From NCBI GenBank assembly GCA_030432695.1, contig JAUILN010000020.1, positions 1-64,000 on the forward strand: a stretch of DNA of 64,000 nt, in the 5' to 3' direction. Made by a program: the position numbers and the translations under genes. Of the stretch, positions 25,367 through 35,572 are shown one piece after another. Origin of the DNA: a bacterium. Lineage in GTDB: Bacteria; Planctomycetota; UBA1135; UBA2386. The notes under the pieces were generated by a model that worked only from the letters and a program-made list of their open reading frames with translations, made no database searches and was not told the origin of the DNA. How positions within the stretch are numbered: position 1 is the first letter of the stretch; every line of letters starts with the position of its first letter.

Positions 25367-25792
25367 TCACTCGGATTCAGGCGCGCCCGGGTCGCGACGC
25401 GGCGCGTCGCTCGTCGTCGCGCCCGCGGGATCGGCAGAGCGCTGCGGTTCGCCGCCCGAACGGCCCTGATCAACAGGACGGACCTCACCAGCGGAGCGCA
25501 CCTCGTCCGTCAGGCCCTGAAACACCTGCCGCGGATCGGCCAGCCGCTTGGGGGCGTTCACGGTGCGCTTGAGTTCGTCCAAACCGCTCCGGGCGCCGCG
25601 GATGGACTCGTCCGACATCATCTCGCGCTTGAAGGTGTCGAAACCGCGGCGGAACTCGGCGGCGGTCTTGCCGAGGGCCCGGGCGACCTCCGGAAGCCGG
25701 CGACCGAACAACAGGAGACCGATCACCACCAGCAGGATCCATTCCATCCCACCGGGGATGAAGAAGGCCAGGACTGGGGGGGTGGCGGACAT
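25367..25792 (-). CDS. tatA: Twin-arginine translocase TatA/TatE-family protein
   Basis: The 141-residue protein has the TatA plan: a short periplasmic N-terminus, a membrane helix MEWILLVVIGLLLFG at 16-30, the hinge FGRRLPEVARALG, and an amphipathic helix KTAAEFRRGFDTFKREM. TatA oligomers form the pore that exports folded proteins with RR signal peptides. The Pro in the hinge and the longer polar tail are also seen in TatB, so a TatB role cannot be excluded. No tatC is in the window. The gene is divergent from ettA. Confidence 0.87.
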   Translation of the reverse strand: MSATPPVLAFFIPGGMEWILLVVIGLLLFGRRLPEVARALGKTAAEFRRGFDTFKREMMSDESIRGARSGLDELKRTVNAPKRLADPRQVFQGLTDEVRSAGEVRPVDQGRSGGEPQRSADPAGATTSDAPRRDPGAPESE

Positions 25793-25864
25793 CGGCCCGG
25801 CATGATCCCGGGGGGCTTGGGAGGTGTCAACGGGAGCAGCGAATCGCTACAGTCTTCGCCCCAA

Positions 25865-27454
<1,590 letters not shown>

Positions 27455-27462
27455 CTCGGTAA

Positions 27463-27497
27463 CTGTCCGCCTCGGTGCCAGGCACCAGGGCGGACAG
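27463..27497. terminator. Hairpin between convergent ettA and lptD genes
   Basis: CTGTCCGCC at 27463-27471 pairs perfectly with GGCGGACAG at 27489-27497, and an inner stem GGTGCC/GGCACC spans 27474-27486. The structure is nearly continuous with small internal bulges and lies 9 bp past the ettA stop. It has no T-run on either side but is well placed to stop or stabilise both convergent transcripts. Confidence 0.6.
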
Positions 27498-27510
27498 GTA
27501 TCGAGCCTGG

Positions 27511-30069
27511 TCAGAACGCGGTGTTGTCGTTGGCCGCGAAGTCCGCGCCGCCGACCCGGTAGCCGGCGCGCCGGGTGGTCAGACCTCCGAAGCGCGGCTC
27601 GAACTGGATCTGGAACGACGTCTGGTCGGTCAGGTTGTCGTAGCGCGCCACCAGTGCGACGCGCCAGTCCAGGTCGTCGCGCGCCAGCCGCACCGTGTAG
27701 TCGACGAAGTCGCTGGTCTCGAGGTCGTAGCGGCTGCGCGCGGCGATGTCCCAGCGCTGCCGGACCGGGAAGCGGGCGCCGAGGCCGACCTGGCCGGCCT
27801 GGGTGTAGTCGCTGCGATACTCGGCGAGCCAGGTCACGTCGTCGGTGCGCAGCCGGACGAAGTTGTTCCAGGTGCGCAGCTCGTGGCGCTTCCAGTCGTG
27901 CTCGCCCTCGACCACGAACTCCACCCAGTTGGTCTCCGACCACTTGGGAAGCGGCCGCAGGATCGTCTCGAACTCCAGGAGGCCGAGCACGTCGCCGTCG
28001 TTGTCGCGGTTCGGGTCGGTCGCGATGTTCTGGGCCAGATCGAACCACAGTAGTTCGCGCGGCGCGCCTTCGCCGTTCTCGCCCTCGGGCGTGCGGGTCT
28101 GGACTCGCTGCAGCAGACCCAGACGCAGGTTGGCGCGCTCGTCGAGGGCGTCGAGCGGATCGAGCTGGAAGTAGTCGGAGGGATCGCCGTCGACCTGGAA
28201 GCGATCCTCGTAGCGGATCGTCGGGGACAGCACGTGACGCAACGCCCGCGCGGTGCCGTCGTCGTCGAGCCAGGTGATGGTCTTCGCGATCCGGGTGCCG
28301 ACCTCGATGCCGGCGCGGAAAGCGGACCGCCCGTCGGAGTCGCCCGAGACCGTGTCGTCGTACCAGGTGAACCGACCCGACGCGAACGGTCGGACGCGCA
28401 GCACCCCGACCTGGAAGGGTGCCGCCAGTTCGATCTCCTGGTCGAGCCGCCAGGTCTCCTGTTCCGGCAGCATCCCGGCACGCGGGTCGTAGTCGGCGCG
28501 GAGCCGCGCGACTTCGCTGGAACTGGTGAACAGCAGGCTGCCATCTCCGGGCAGGTCGGCCAGCGACTGCGAGAACCAGTCGTAGGTGAGCCGCGGCTCC
28601 TCCTCGACGAACATCGGCGTGAGCTGGCGGGCGTCGCCGTAGGCGAAGTCGGTGAGGTTCCATCGACCGGTCGCCGTTGCGAGGCGGTTCTCACGGAAGT
28701 CGCGCAGGTGGAGCACAGTCTCCGGGCGCTCGCCCTCGATGTGGTCGCGGACGTAGTACTCCGAGTAGACGCCGGCATCGCTGGCGTCGAAGACCTGCAC
28801 GTCGAAGGTGGTGTGCTCGCCGAGGTGCACGCGGTTCTCGCTCATCACGAGGTGGCGTCCATCCACCGCGGTCGGCGTGCCGTCGAGGTTGCGGGTGACT
28901 GCGCGGAAGTCCTCGCCCCGGTCGTCCATCACGAAGCCGCGCGTCCGACCCTCGTAGAGGTCGTCGGCGCGGTAGGTGAGTTCGGGCCTGAGCGGCGTGC
29001 CGCGCTTCTCGATGTAGCCGACCCCGAGCCGCCAGTCGCCGCGGAACTCCTCGCGGGCGCGGCCAGTGAGTGCCGAGTGGATCGATCCGCCGAGCTCGTT
29101 CCAGGAGTCGCCGAGCACCACCTCGACGTCGACTCCCTCGCGCGAGTTGTAGCCGGCCGAGGCGCCCTTGATCAGCAGGTTGAAAGGATCCCCGGTGAAC
29201 CAGCTCTGGTCGGGGATCGGCAGCACCCGCCGGTTGCCGACCACCAGCGTGTTGCCGCGGCTGCGGATCTCGAACTCGTCACCTCGCTCGATCAGCTCGA
29301 TCTCGCCGCCGAGCACTTCGAAGTTCGGCTGCCCGGCGCGCGACGTGGTGACCGAGACGCCGCGGCCGACGAAGCGGCCCTCCTGGCGGACCAGCTCGGG
29401 GGCTCGCACGGTCACCAGCGGTGCCGCGAGCCCGTCGCGGCCGTCGACCAGCCGCAGCACCAGGTCGCGCAACACCATCCGGTCGTCGGTCAGCGACCAC
29501 GTGAGCTGCGAGGCGCGGAGGACTTCGATCCCGCTGCGCACGATCGCCACGTCGCCCTCCAGGTGCAGGGAGCGGAAGGTAGCGAGATCGACCGGTGCGT
29601 CGGTGAGGCTGCGGCCCTCGCCGCGGATCGCCGCGAGGAAGTCGCCGATCCGGCGGCGGAGGACCTCTTCGGTGATGCTGCGACGGTCGGACGGACGCAC
29701 CGGCTCGCGCCGTGGCAGGCCGGACCCGGAGTCCAGGCCGCGCAGCACCCGTCCGACCGCCGCGCGGTCCAGGGTGACGACCGCTCGGTCGGCGCGCACG
29801 TCGAGGTCGAGAGTCTCGTCGACCAACCGCAGGCCACCGGTGATCACGATCTCGTCGGTGTCCCCGACGCGTCGTGACTCCACCTGACCGGTCCACACCG
29901 GAGGGTGACCGTCCTGGGCGATTGCCGAGCCCGCGCAGAGCAGTGCCACCAGCGGCACGAAGCAAGGCGGTGGACTGTGAGGTGGGCGGCGCACTGTCGA
30001 GAAGGCTAGACCGCCGCGCGTCCGGATCGAGTCCGAGTTCCGGACTTGGCGCACGCCGCGATCGTTCAC
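27511..30069 (-). CDS. lptD: LPS-assembly outer-membrane protein LptD
   Basis: The 852-residue protein has a signal peptide (FVPLVALLCAGSAIA before QDG), an LptA-like N-terminal region (ITGGLRLVDETLDLDVRADRAVVTL, and SLHLEGDVAIVRSG) and a C-terminal beta-barrel of alternating strands reaching the C-terminus. LptD barrels in the outer membrane insert LPS delivered by the periplasmic bridge. The length is near the 784 residues of E. coli LptD. Few cysteines are present, so the disulfide switch of E. coli LptD is absent. The GTG start overlaps the stop of the 985-residue LptC/LptA-like gene (GTGA), so both are in one operon with kdsC and kdsD. lptE is not evident. Confidence 0.82.
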   Translation of the reverse strand: MNDRGVRQVRNSDSIRTRGGLAFSTVRRPPHSPPPCFVPLVALLCAGSAIAQDGHPPVWTGQVESRRVGDTDEIVITGGLRLVDETLDLDVRADRAVVTLDRAAVGRVLRGLDSGSGLPRREPVRPSDRRSITEEVLRRRIGDFLAAIRGEGRSLTDAPVDLATFRSLHLEGDVAIVRSGIEVLRASQLTWSLTDDRMVLRDLVLRLVDGRDGLAAPLVTVRAPELVRQEGRFVGRGVSVTTSRAGQPNFEVLGGEIELIERGDEFEIRSRGNTLVVGNRRVLPIPDQSWFTGDPFNLLIKGASAGYNSREGVDVEVVLGDSWNELGGSIHSALTGRAREEFRGDWRLGVGYIEKRGTPLRPELTYRADDLYEGRTRGFVMDDRGEDFRAVTRNLDGTPTAVDGRHLVMSENRVHLGEHTTFDVQVFDASDAGVYSEYYVRDHIEGERPETVLHLRDFRENRLATATGRWNLTDFAYGDARQLTPMFVEEEPRLTYDWFSQSLADLPGDGSLLFTSSSEVARLRADYDPRAGMLPEQETWRLDQEIELAAPFQVGVLRVRPFASGRFTWYDDTVSGDSDGRSAFRAGIEVGTRIAKTITWLDDDGTARALRHVLSPTIRYEDRFQVDGDPSDYFQLDPLDALDERANLRLGLLQRVQTRTPEGENGEGAPRELLWFDLAQNIATDPNRDNDGDVLGLLEFETILRPLPKWSETNWVEFVVEGEHDWKRHELRTWNNFVRLRTDDVTWLAEYRSDYTQAGQVGLGARFPVRQRWDIAARSRYDLETSDFVDYTVRLARDDLDWRVALVARYDNLTDQTSFQIQFEPRFGGLTTRRAGYRVGGADFAANDNTAF

Positions 30070-33023
30070 CGGCTCGGCCCGGCGGTGGCGTCACCCAGGC
30101 GGACCGCGAACGCCTTGTATTCGAGCGTCCGGTAGTTGGCTTCGAACCACGCACCGGTGAGCTTCTGCCCGCCGAGTTCGAGCCGGGCGGGATCGTCGCC
30201 ACCGGACTGCACCGATGCCCGCGAGGTGGTCGCGTCGAGTTCGACCCGCTCCCCCGAGGCCAGGAAGTCGCGGAAGCGGAAGGTCGCGCCCTTCGAGGCG
30301 AGCACGCGCCGGATCGTCCGACCGCGCGGATCCCAGACCAGATCGAGGCGATCGGCGGACATCGACACACCGCTCGGGTCGAGCTCGCCGAGCGCGGTCA
30401 GCCCGCGGATCTGCACCGGACCGTCGAGGGACAGCGTGTCACCGGTGTTCCGGATCACGCCGTCGCAGAGCAGTCGTGCGTTGCGGAACGCGTCGTCGTC
30501 GCCCGGATCGCCGCCGAATACGTCGATCTCGGGCAGCTTGGAACCACCGGGCCGAAGCTCGAAGGTCAACGACTCGACACCGCCGGTGGCCGCCACCCGG
30601 ATCTCGGGAGCCCGGCCGACGCTGCGCCGCCCACGCTCGTCCTGGTTCTCGACCTCCGCTACGCCCGAGCCCTCTGGGTCGCCGAACAGCACACCCCGCT
30701 CCAGGCTCGGCAGGAACACCAGCAGGTCCCCTCGCGCGCTGCCGAGTCGGCGATCTTCGGCGTCGAGGCGTCGGACCACCGCGTTGCCACGCGCGAACAC
30801 GACCTCGCTCCGCAGCATGGTGCCGGCGAAGAGGGGCAGGCCGTGGAAGGCCAGGGCCCACGGCGGGACCAGGTCGGGGTAGGCGTGCAGCGCGTCGGCC
30901 TCGAGGACCAGCGACTCCCGCACCGGCTTGCCGTCGCGGTCGGGGACCTTGGCGCGCACCCTGGCGGGACGCCCGTCGGCGAAGCGTTCCACCCGCACAG
31001 TGCCGCGCTCCCGATCGAGCCGGTCCATCACGATGCGGGAGCCCTCGACCCGGTCGGTGCCGCGGATCAGCACCGCGGCCTCGGAACCGCCGTCGAGCTC
31101 GAGTTCCGGACCGCGGAGCAGCAGATGGGAGGCCACTCCGGAAACCCGCTCGGCGGGCTTGCCCTTCGAAGGCACGAACGTCGCATCGAAGGCGCATCTG
31201 CGGCCGCGCGCGTCGAGCAGTGTCGGACGTCCCTCGGCGTCGAGTTCGGCGTGGAGCTGACCGAGATCGCGCAGCGTGCCTTCGGTCGACTCGAGCACCA
31301 CGGACCGGTCCGGCGAGTCGAGATCGAGATCCGCGGTTCCGTCGGGTCGCACCTGCACGCGGCAGCTTCCCGAGCCCCGCACCGTGACCTTGCGCTGGTC
31401 CTTGCCGGTCTGGGTCAGCGCGTAGGTGTGCTCCACACCGGCGTCCGGCGGGCCCAGCCGGAGACGGACCTCCTCGCCGTGCAGGCGCAGCTCGAAGCCG
31501 TCGGTCCCGGTCACGTCGAGCTGCTCGCGGACGATGTGGACCGCGCCGCGGCCCACCGCGATGAGTGGTTCACTGGCGAGGTCGCGTCGATCGGTCGTGC
31601 CTGCGCCCCGCGCCTCGTTGCCGCGCAGGATCCGCAGCCCTGCGGCGGCGGTGACCTCGAGCTGTCGTTCGGCATCGACGATCCGTGACTCGCCCTCGAA
31701 GAGCAGCAACACACCGACCAGCGCCGGGAACCGCGGCCGGATTCCGTAGGCGCCGAACAGGTCACCCAGCAGCACCCGCGGGTCGGCGACGTGGATCCGA
31801 TCGGCCGCCTCGAAGCGCGCGCCGCTCCTTGCATCGAGGACCACCGGCGTTCCCTCGGCGGTGAACAGCCACGGGTTGCCGGCAGGGTCGGGGCTGATAT
31901 GCAGCGTCTTCGACAGGATCTCGAGGGCAGCGCCGTCTGCGCCGTCGTCGCTGCCGCCGAGTTGCGACAGGCGAGCGGGTCGGCCGGTCAGCCGCAAGCT
32001 GCGCCATGCTGCGCCATGCGATGCACTCGCGCCGCCGAGCACGTTGCGGTAGCGAACGAGCACCCCGGACAGGCGGTCGCCGGTGGCGGTCGTGGCGGCG
32101 CGCTGCGGATCGAGGCCGACGCCCAGCACGCGCACGCGGTCCTGCATCGTCAACCGACCGAAGCCCGAGGACGGATCCTCGACGTAGAGCAGCTCGCCGT
32201 CGGCGTGCATCCGCGAGGCGCCACGGACGATCGTCGGATCGGTTCGCACGCGCAGTTCCAGCTCACCCGCTTCACCGCGCGGCGGCACCTTGCCCTCGAT
32301 GCCGTGTCCGGTGACCTCCATCGGATCGTCGCCGCCCAGCGTCAGCTCGAACGGCTCGGCCGGGGAAGGCGTGCGGAATTCCAGGCCGGTTGCCCCGTGG
32401 CGGACCCGGAGGCGCGCCACCCGCAGTTCGATGTCGCGGACCGCGCTGTCGGCCTTGCCGTCGGCCACCAGCCGGACGCCGAACAGATCCATCTCGCGGT
32501 CCTGGTCGATCGACGGTCGGCCCTCTTCGTCGCGACCCACCGACACCACCGCCTCGCGCGCGGTCGCCGTGCCGATCGGCTCCGAATCCGGAGGCGTGCC
32601 CGGCCGGCCCGGCACCACCCGATGGACGGTCAGGGTCACGTCGAGCAGGCGCATCACGTCCTCGTCGACGGTCTCGCTGTCCTTGGCGTCGAGGATCCAC
32701 AGCGGCGTGTAGTGGATGGTTCCGTCGGGCTGCGGATGTTCTTCGTCGTTGCGGAACCGCGTGGCGCCGCTGCCGGTGACCGCGATCGCCGCCTCGCCCT
32801 CGCCGCCCTCGATGTCACCGACCACCACGCCGCCACCGCTCCGTCGGCCGCTGCCCTCATCTGTTTCGGCACCGTTCCGCTGGTTGCCGGAACTCTCGAG
32901 GATCGGCGATGTGCCACCGCCACCGGCTCCCGAGCGGGTGAAGTTCTCGAAGCCGATCGTGTAGTGCAGCACCGCGAAGCCCACGGCCAGCAGCAGGATC
33001 GTGATCGCGAGTCTGCGGATCAT
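30066..33023 (-). CDS. Giant LptC/LptA-like periplasmic LPS-transport bridge protein
   Basis: The 985-residue protein starts with a single membrane anchor (MIRRLAITILLLAVGFAVLHY), like LptC. A Gly/Ser-rich linker follows. The rest is a long beta-rich region with repeated short strands of the OstA type, for example EFRTPSPAEPFELTLGGDDP, MHADGELLYVED and LVLEADALHAYPD. It ends with strands resembling LptA (SMSADRLDLVWDPRGRTIRRVLASKGATF). E. coli LptC and LptA together make about 375 residues, so this protein is more than twice as long. AAAGGAGG stands six bases before the ATG. The position between kdsC and lptD is where lptC and lptA sit in E. coli. The fused-bridge reading is inference. Confidence 0.68.
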   Translation of the reverse strand: MIRRLAITILLLAVGFAVLHYTIGFENFTRSGAGGGGTSPILESSGNQRNGAETDEGSGRRSGGGVVVGDIEGGEGEAAIAVTGSGATRFRNDEEHPQPDGTIHYTPLWILDAKDSETVDEDVMRLLDVTLTVHRVVPGRPGTPPDSEPIGTATAREAVVSVGRDEEGRPSIDQDREMDLFGVRLVADGKADSAVRDIELRVARLRVRHGATGLEFRTPSPAEPFELTLGGDDPMEVTGHGIEGKVPPRGEAGELELRVRTDPTIVRGASRMHADGELLYVEDPSSGFGRLTMQDRVRVLGVGLDPQRAATTATGDRLSGVLVRYRNVLGGASASHGAAWRSLRLTGRPARLSQLGGSDDGADGAALEILSKTLHISPDPAGNPWLFTAEGTPVVLDARSGARFEAADRIHVADPRVLLGDLFGAYGIRPRFPALVGVLLLFEGESRIVDAERQLEVTAAAGLRILRGNEARGAGTTDRRDLASEPLIAVGRGAVHIVREQLDVTGTDGFELRLHGEEVRLRLGPPDAGVEHTYALTQTGKDQRKVTVRGSGSCRVQVRPDGTADLDLDSPDRSVVLESTEGTLRDLGQLHAELDAEGRPTLLDARGRRCAFDATFVPSKGKPAERVSGVASHLLLRGPELELDGGSEAAVLIRGTDRVEGSRIVMDRLDRERGTVRVERFADGRPARVRAKVPDRDGKPVRESLVLEADALHAYPDLVPPWALAFHGLPLFAGTMLRSEVVFARGNAVVRRLDAEDRRLGSARGDLLVFLPSLERGVLFGDPEGSGVAEVENQDERGRRSVGRAPEIRVAATGGVESLTFELRPGGSKLPEIDVFGGDPGDDDAFRNARLLCDGVIRNTGDTLSLDGPVQIRGLTALGELDPSGVSMSADRLDLVWDPRGRTIRRVLASKGATFRFRDFLASGERVELDATTSRASVQSGGDDPARLELGGQKLTGAWFEANYRTLEYKAFAVRLGDATAGPSR

Positions 33024-33565
33024 GGCCGGCCTCCTTTGTCGACGACCTGCTGCCAGGCGCCGCGCGCGCGCAGCAGGATCTCGATGACCTCACGGAGCAC
33101 CCCGAAGCCGCCGCGGGCCTCGGCGACATGGTGGACCCGTTCCCGGACTTCGGGGCGTGCATCCGCGGGCGCGACCGCGAACCCGGCGCGCAGCAACACC
33201 GGCAGGTCCAGCAGGTCGTCGCCGACGTAGGCGACCTCCTCGGGCCGCAGGTCGCGGCGGGCGAGGATCTCCTCGAACACCGGCAGCTTGTCGAGCCGCC
33301 CGAGGTGCAGTTCGGCGATCCCTAGTTCCTCGGCCCGCTGCTCGACGATGCGGCCGCGGCGCCCCGAGACGAACCCGGTCAGTCCGCCGGCGCGCTGCCA
33401 GTAGAAGACCCCGGCGGCGTCGTGCACGTGGAAGCTCTTCACCTCGTTGCCGGCCGCGTCGAAGTGGATCCGGCCGTCGGTCAACACGCCGTCGACATCG
33501 GTCAGCAGCAGTCGGATGCGGGTGAGGTCCTGGCCGCCCGGCAGTTCGTTCGAGCTCCGGTTCAT
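33020..33565 (-). CDS. kdsC: 3-deoxy-D-manno-octulosonate-8-phosphate phosphatase (KdsC)
   Basis: The 181-residue protein is a C0-type HAD phosphatase with LLTDVDGVLTDGRI (Asp23 and Asp25), the tetramer-forming beta-hairpin region, VSGRRGRIVEQRAEELGI and the metal motif VGDDLLDLPVL. KdsC releases phosphate from Kdo-8-phosphate, giving the sugar that links lipid A to the LPS core. Its start overlaps the kdsD stop (ATGA) and its stop overlaps the giant bridge gene. The C-terminus ends in a helix, GVLREVIEILLRARG, which in the family closes the active site of the next subunit. Confidence 0.93.
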   Translation of the reverse strand: MNRSSNELPGGQDLTRIRLLLTDVDGVLTDGRIHFDAAGNEVKSFHVHDAAGVFYWQRAGGLTGFVSGRRGRIVEQRAEELGIAELHLGRLDKLPVFEEILARRDLRPEEVAYVGDDLLDLPVLLRAGFAVAPADARPEVRERVHHVAEARGGFGVLREVIEILLRARGAWQQVVDKGGRP

Positions 33566-34536
33566 CCGATCCGCAGGTCGAGAAGGTCTTGGACGTCCAG
33601 CAGGCCGAGCACGCGCTCGCCCTCGCCGACCACCGGCATCTGGTCGACCCGGCGCTGGTGCAGGATGCCCATCGCTTCGATCACCAGGGTGTCGGGCGTG
33701 ATGGAACGCGGCGAGCGGGTCATCACCTCGTCGATCCGCAGCTCGTCGAGGCGTCGCGCGCCGAGCGTCTCCAACAGGCGGCGCAGGTCGCCGTCGGTGA
33801 AGAAGCCGAGCAGTCGGCCGTCTCCGTCGACAACGCTGGTGGCGCCCGGCCGGCCCGGCGTCCGGGTCATCACCGAGACCGCGTCGAGCACCGTGCGGCC
33901 GCTCTCGACCACCGGGTTCTGCTCGCCGCTGCGCATCAGCTCGCCGACCTTCATCAGCTTGCGGCCGAGGTCGCCGCCGGGGTGGTAGCGGGCGAAGTCC
34001 TCCGGTCCGAATCGGCGGCCTTCCTGCACGAGCACCGCCAGCGCGTCGCCGAGCGCCAGCATCACCGTGGTCGACGCGGTGGGCGCCAGCGCCAGGGTGC
34101 CGGCCTCCTCGATGGGGCCCAGCTCCAGCACCAGGTCGGAGTGCCGGCCGAGCGTCGAGTCCCGCGACTGGGTCATGGCGACGATCGGGCAACCCGCCGA
34201 CTTCACCGGCCCGAGCAGGCGCAGCACCTCCTCGGTCTCGCCCGACTTGGAGAGTGCCAGCACCAGGTCGCCGGCGGACACCCGCCCGAGGTCGCCGTGG
34301 ATGGCCTCCGCGGGGTGGAGGAAGATCGACGGCGTGCCGGTCGACGCCAGGGTCGCCGACAGCTTCTGGGCGATGATCCCGGCCTTGCCCATCCCGGCGG
34401 TCACCACCCTGCCGGGCAGCTCCAGGATCCGGTCGACGGTGGCGACGAAGTCGTGGTCGAGGCGGTCGGCGGCGCGACGCACCGCCTCGGCCTCACAGGA
34501 GATGATCTCCCTGGCTCGCTCGATCCTCGGATCCAT
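33562..34536 (-). CDS. kdsD: Arabinose-5-phosphate isomerase (KdsD)
   Basis: The 324-residue protein has an N-terminal SIS sugar-isomerase domain (VVTAGMGKAGIIAQKLSATLASTG, LALSKSGETEEVLRLL) and two C-terminal CBS domains from about residue 205 (MRSGEQNPVVE, VMTRSPRSITPDTLVIEAMGIL). It converts ribulose-5-phosphate to arabinose-5-phosphate, the first step in Kdo synthesis. Domain order and length match E. coli KdsD (328 residues). It heads the kdsD-kdsC-bridge-lptD operon. The GutQ paralogue cannot be separated by motif, but the context favours KdsD. Confidence 0.95.
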   Translation of the reverse strand: MDPRIERAREIISCEAEAVRRAADRLDHDFVATVDRILELPGRVVTAGMGKAGIIAQKLSATLASTGTPSIFLHPAEAIHGDLGRVSAGDLVLALSKSGETEEVLRLLGPVKSAGCPIVAMTQSRDSTLGRHSDLVLELGPIEEAGTLALAPTASTTVMLALGDALAVLVQEGRRFGPEDFARYHPGGDLGRKLMKVGELMRSGEQNPVVESGRTVLDAVSVMTRTPGRPGATSVVDGDGRLLGFFTDGDLRRLLETLGARRLDELRIDEVMTRSPRSITPDTLVIEAMGILHQRRVDQMPVVGEGERVLGLLDVQDLLDLRIG

Positions 34537-34633
34537 GCTCGGTCACGCCCGCACGCGAGTTCGCACCCGTTCCGCCGGGGGAGGGGCGGGGTGCTCTGGT
34601 CCGCGGGCCTCGGCGCGCTAGACTCTAGCCCCG

Positions 34634-35545
34634 ATGTCGTACCGGGTCGAACTGCCGGTGTTCTGCGGTCCGCTGGACCTGCTGCTACACCTCGTGAAGC
34701 AACAGGAGGTCGACATCCACGAGATCCGGATCGCGACGATCCTGGAGCAGTACCTCGCCCACCTGGAGATCCTCGAGGCGCTCGACCTCTCCGATCTCGG
34801 TGACTTCCTGGTGCTCGCCAGCACCCTGATGGAGATCAAGTCCCGGGAGCTGCTGCCCAACGAGGCGGTGGAGATCGAGGACGAGCTCGACCCGCGCGAC
34901 GATCTGATTCGCCGGCTCCTCGAGTACAAGCGCTTCCGCGACGTCTCCCGCCGCCTCGACCGCTTTGCCGCCCGCCGCGCCCGGATCTTCGACGCGCGCC
35001 TCGACCTGCCCCAGGAGATCAGCGAACTGCACCGGCAGCAGGCCGAGAACGAGGAGCTGCTCGACCTCGGCGACATCGAGGTCTGGACCCTGACCGCGGC
35101 GTTCGCGCGCCTGCTCGAGGAGACCGGTACCCGCAACGAGCAGATGGCGATCGGCGTCGACAAGCGCAACATGCGCTACTACGCCGACCGCATCCTGCAG
35201 AAGGTCCGCGGCCAGGGCGACGTCGGCTTCGAGGTCCTGTTCGACCGCGACGAGGGCCGTTACGGCCTGATCGGCACCTTCATCGCGATCCTCGAGATGA
35301 TGAAGCAGGGCGTGCTGCGGGCCGGGCAGGGTGCGGGGCACAACGAGATCGTGGTCCACTACATCGGCGACCCGAACCTGACCGCCGAGCAGATCCTGTC
35401 GGGCGGTCAGCGGCTGGACTCCGACGACGAGCAGGCCGCGGAGGCCGAGGTCGCGGCGCGCAAGGCGGCGGGCGTACACCGCTTCGACGCACAGGTCCTG
35501 GAGCGGGGTGCCACCGCGTCGGGCGACGAACCGCCGCGCGGCTGA
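34634..35545 (+). CDS. scpA: Segregation and condensation protein A
   Basis: The 303-residue protein has the N-terminal ScpA signature FCGPLDLLLHLVKQQEVDIHEIRI and the helix LSDLGDFLVLASTLMEIKSRELLP, and a C-terminal winged helix (FIAILEMMKQGVL). ScpA is the kleisin bridging the heads of SMC and working with ScpB in chromosome segregation. A longer acidic C-terminal tail follows the kleisin domain. It is divergent from kdsD; scpB is not adjacent, as the next gene faces it. Confidence 0.93.
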   Translation: MSYRVELPVFCGPLDLLLHLVKQQEVDIHEIRIATILEQYLAHLEILEALDLSDLGDFLVLASTLMEIKSRELLPNEAVEIEDELDPRDDLIRRLLEYKRFRDVSRRLDRFAARRARIFDARLDLPQEISELHRQQAENEELLDLGDIEVWTLTAAFARLLEETGTRNEQMAIGVDKRNMRYYADRILQKVRGQGDVGFEVLFDRDEGRYGLIGTFIAILEMMKQGVLRAGQGAGHNEIVVHYIGDPNLTAEQILSGGQRLDSDDEQAAEAEVAARKAAGVHRFDAQVLERGATASGDEPPRG

Positions 35546-35572
35546 TCGTCGATCCGCGACGCTCGTCCGGGA

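Noticed and set aside
27463..27497. Attachment-site or phage-related interpretation of the palindrome between ettA and lptD
   Set aside because: No integrase, tRNA or matching repeat is present; convergent terminator hairpin is enough.
28234..29877. A 547-codon plus-strand open frame over lptD
   Set aside because: The minus-strand LptD reading has a signal peptide and barrel pattern, while the plus frame shows no family motif.
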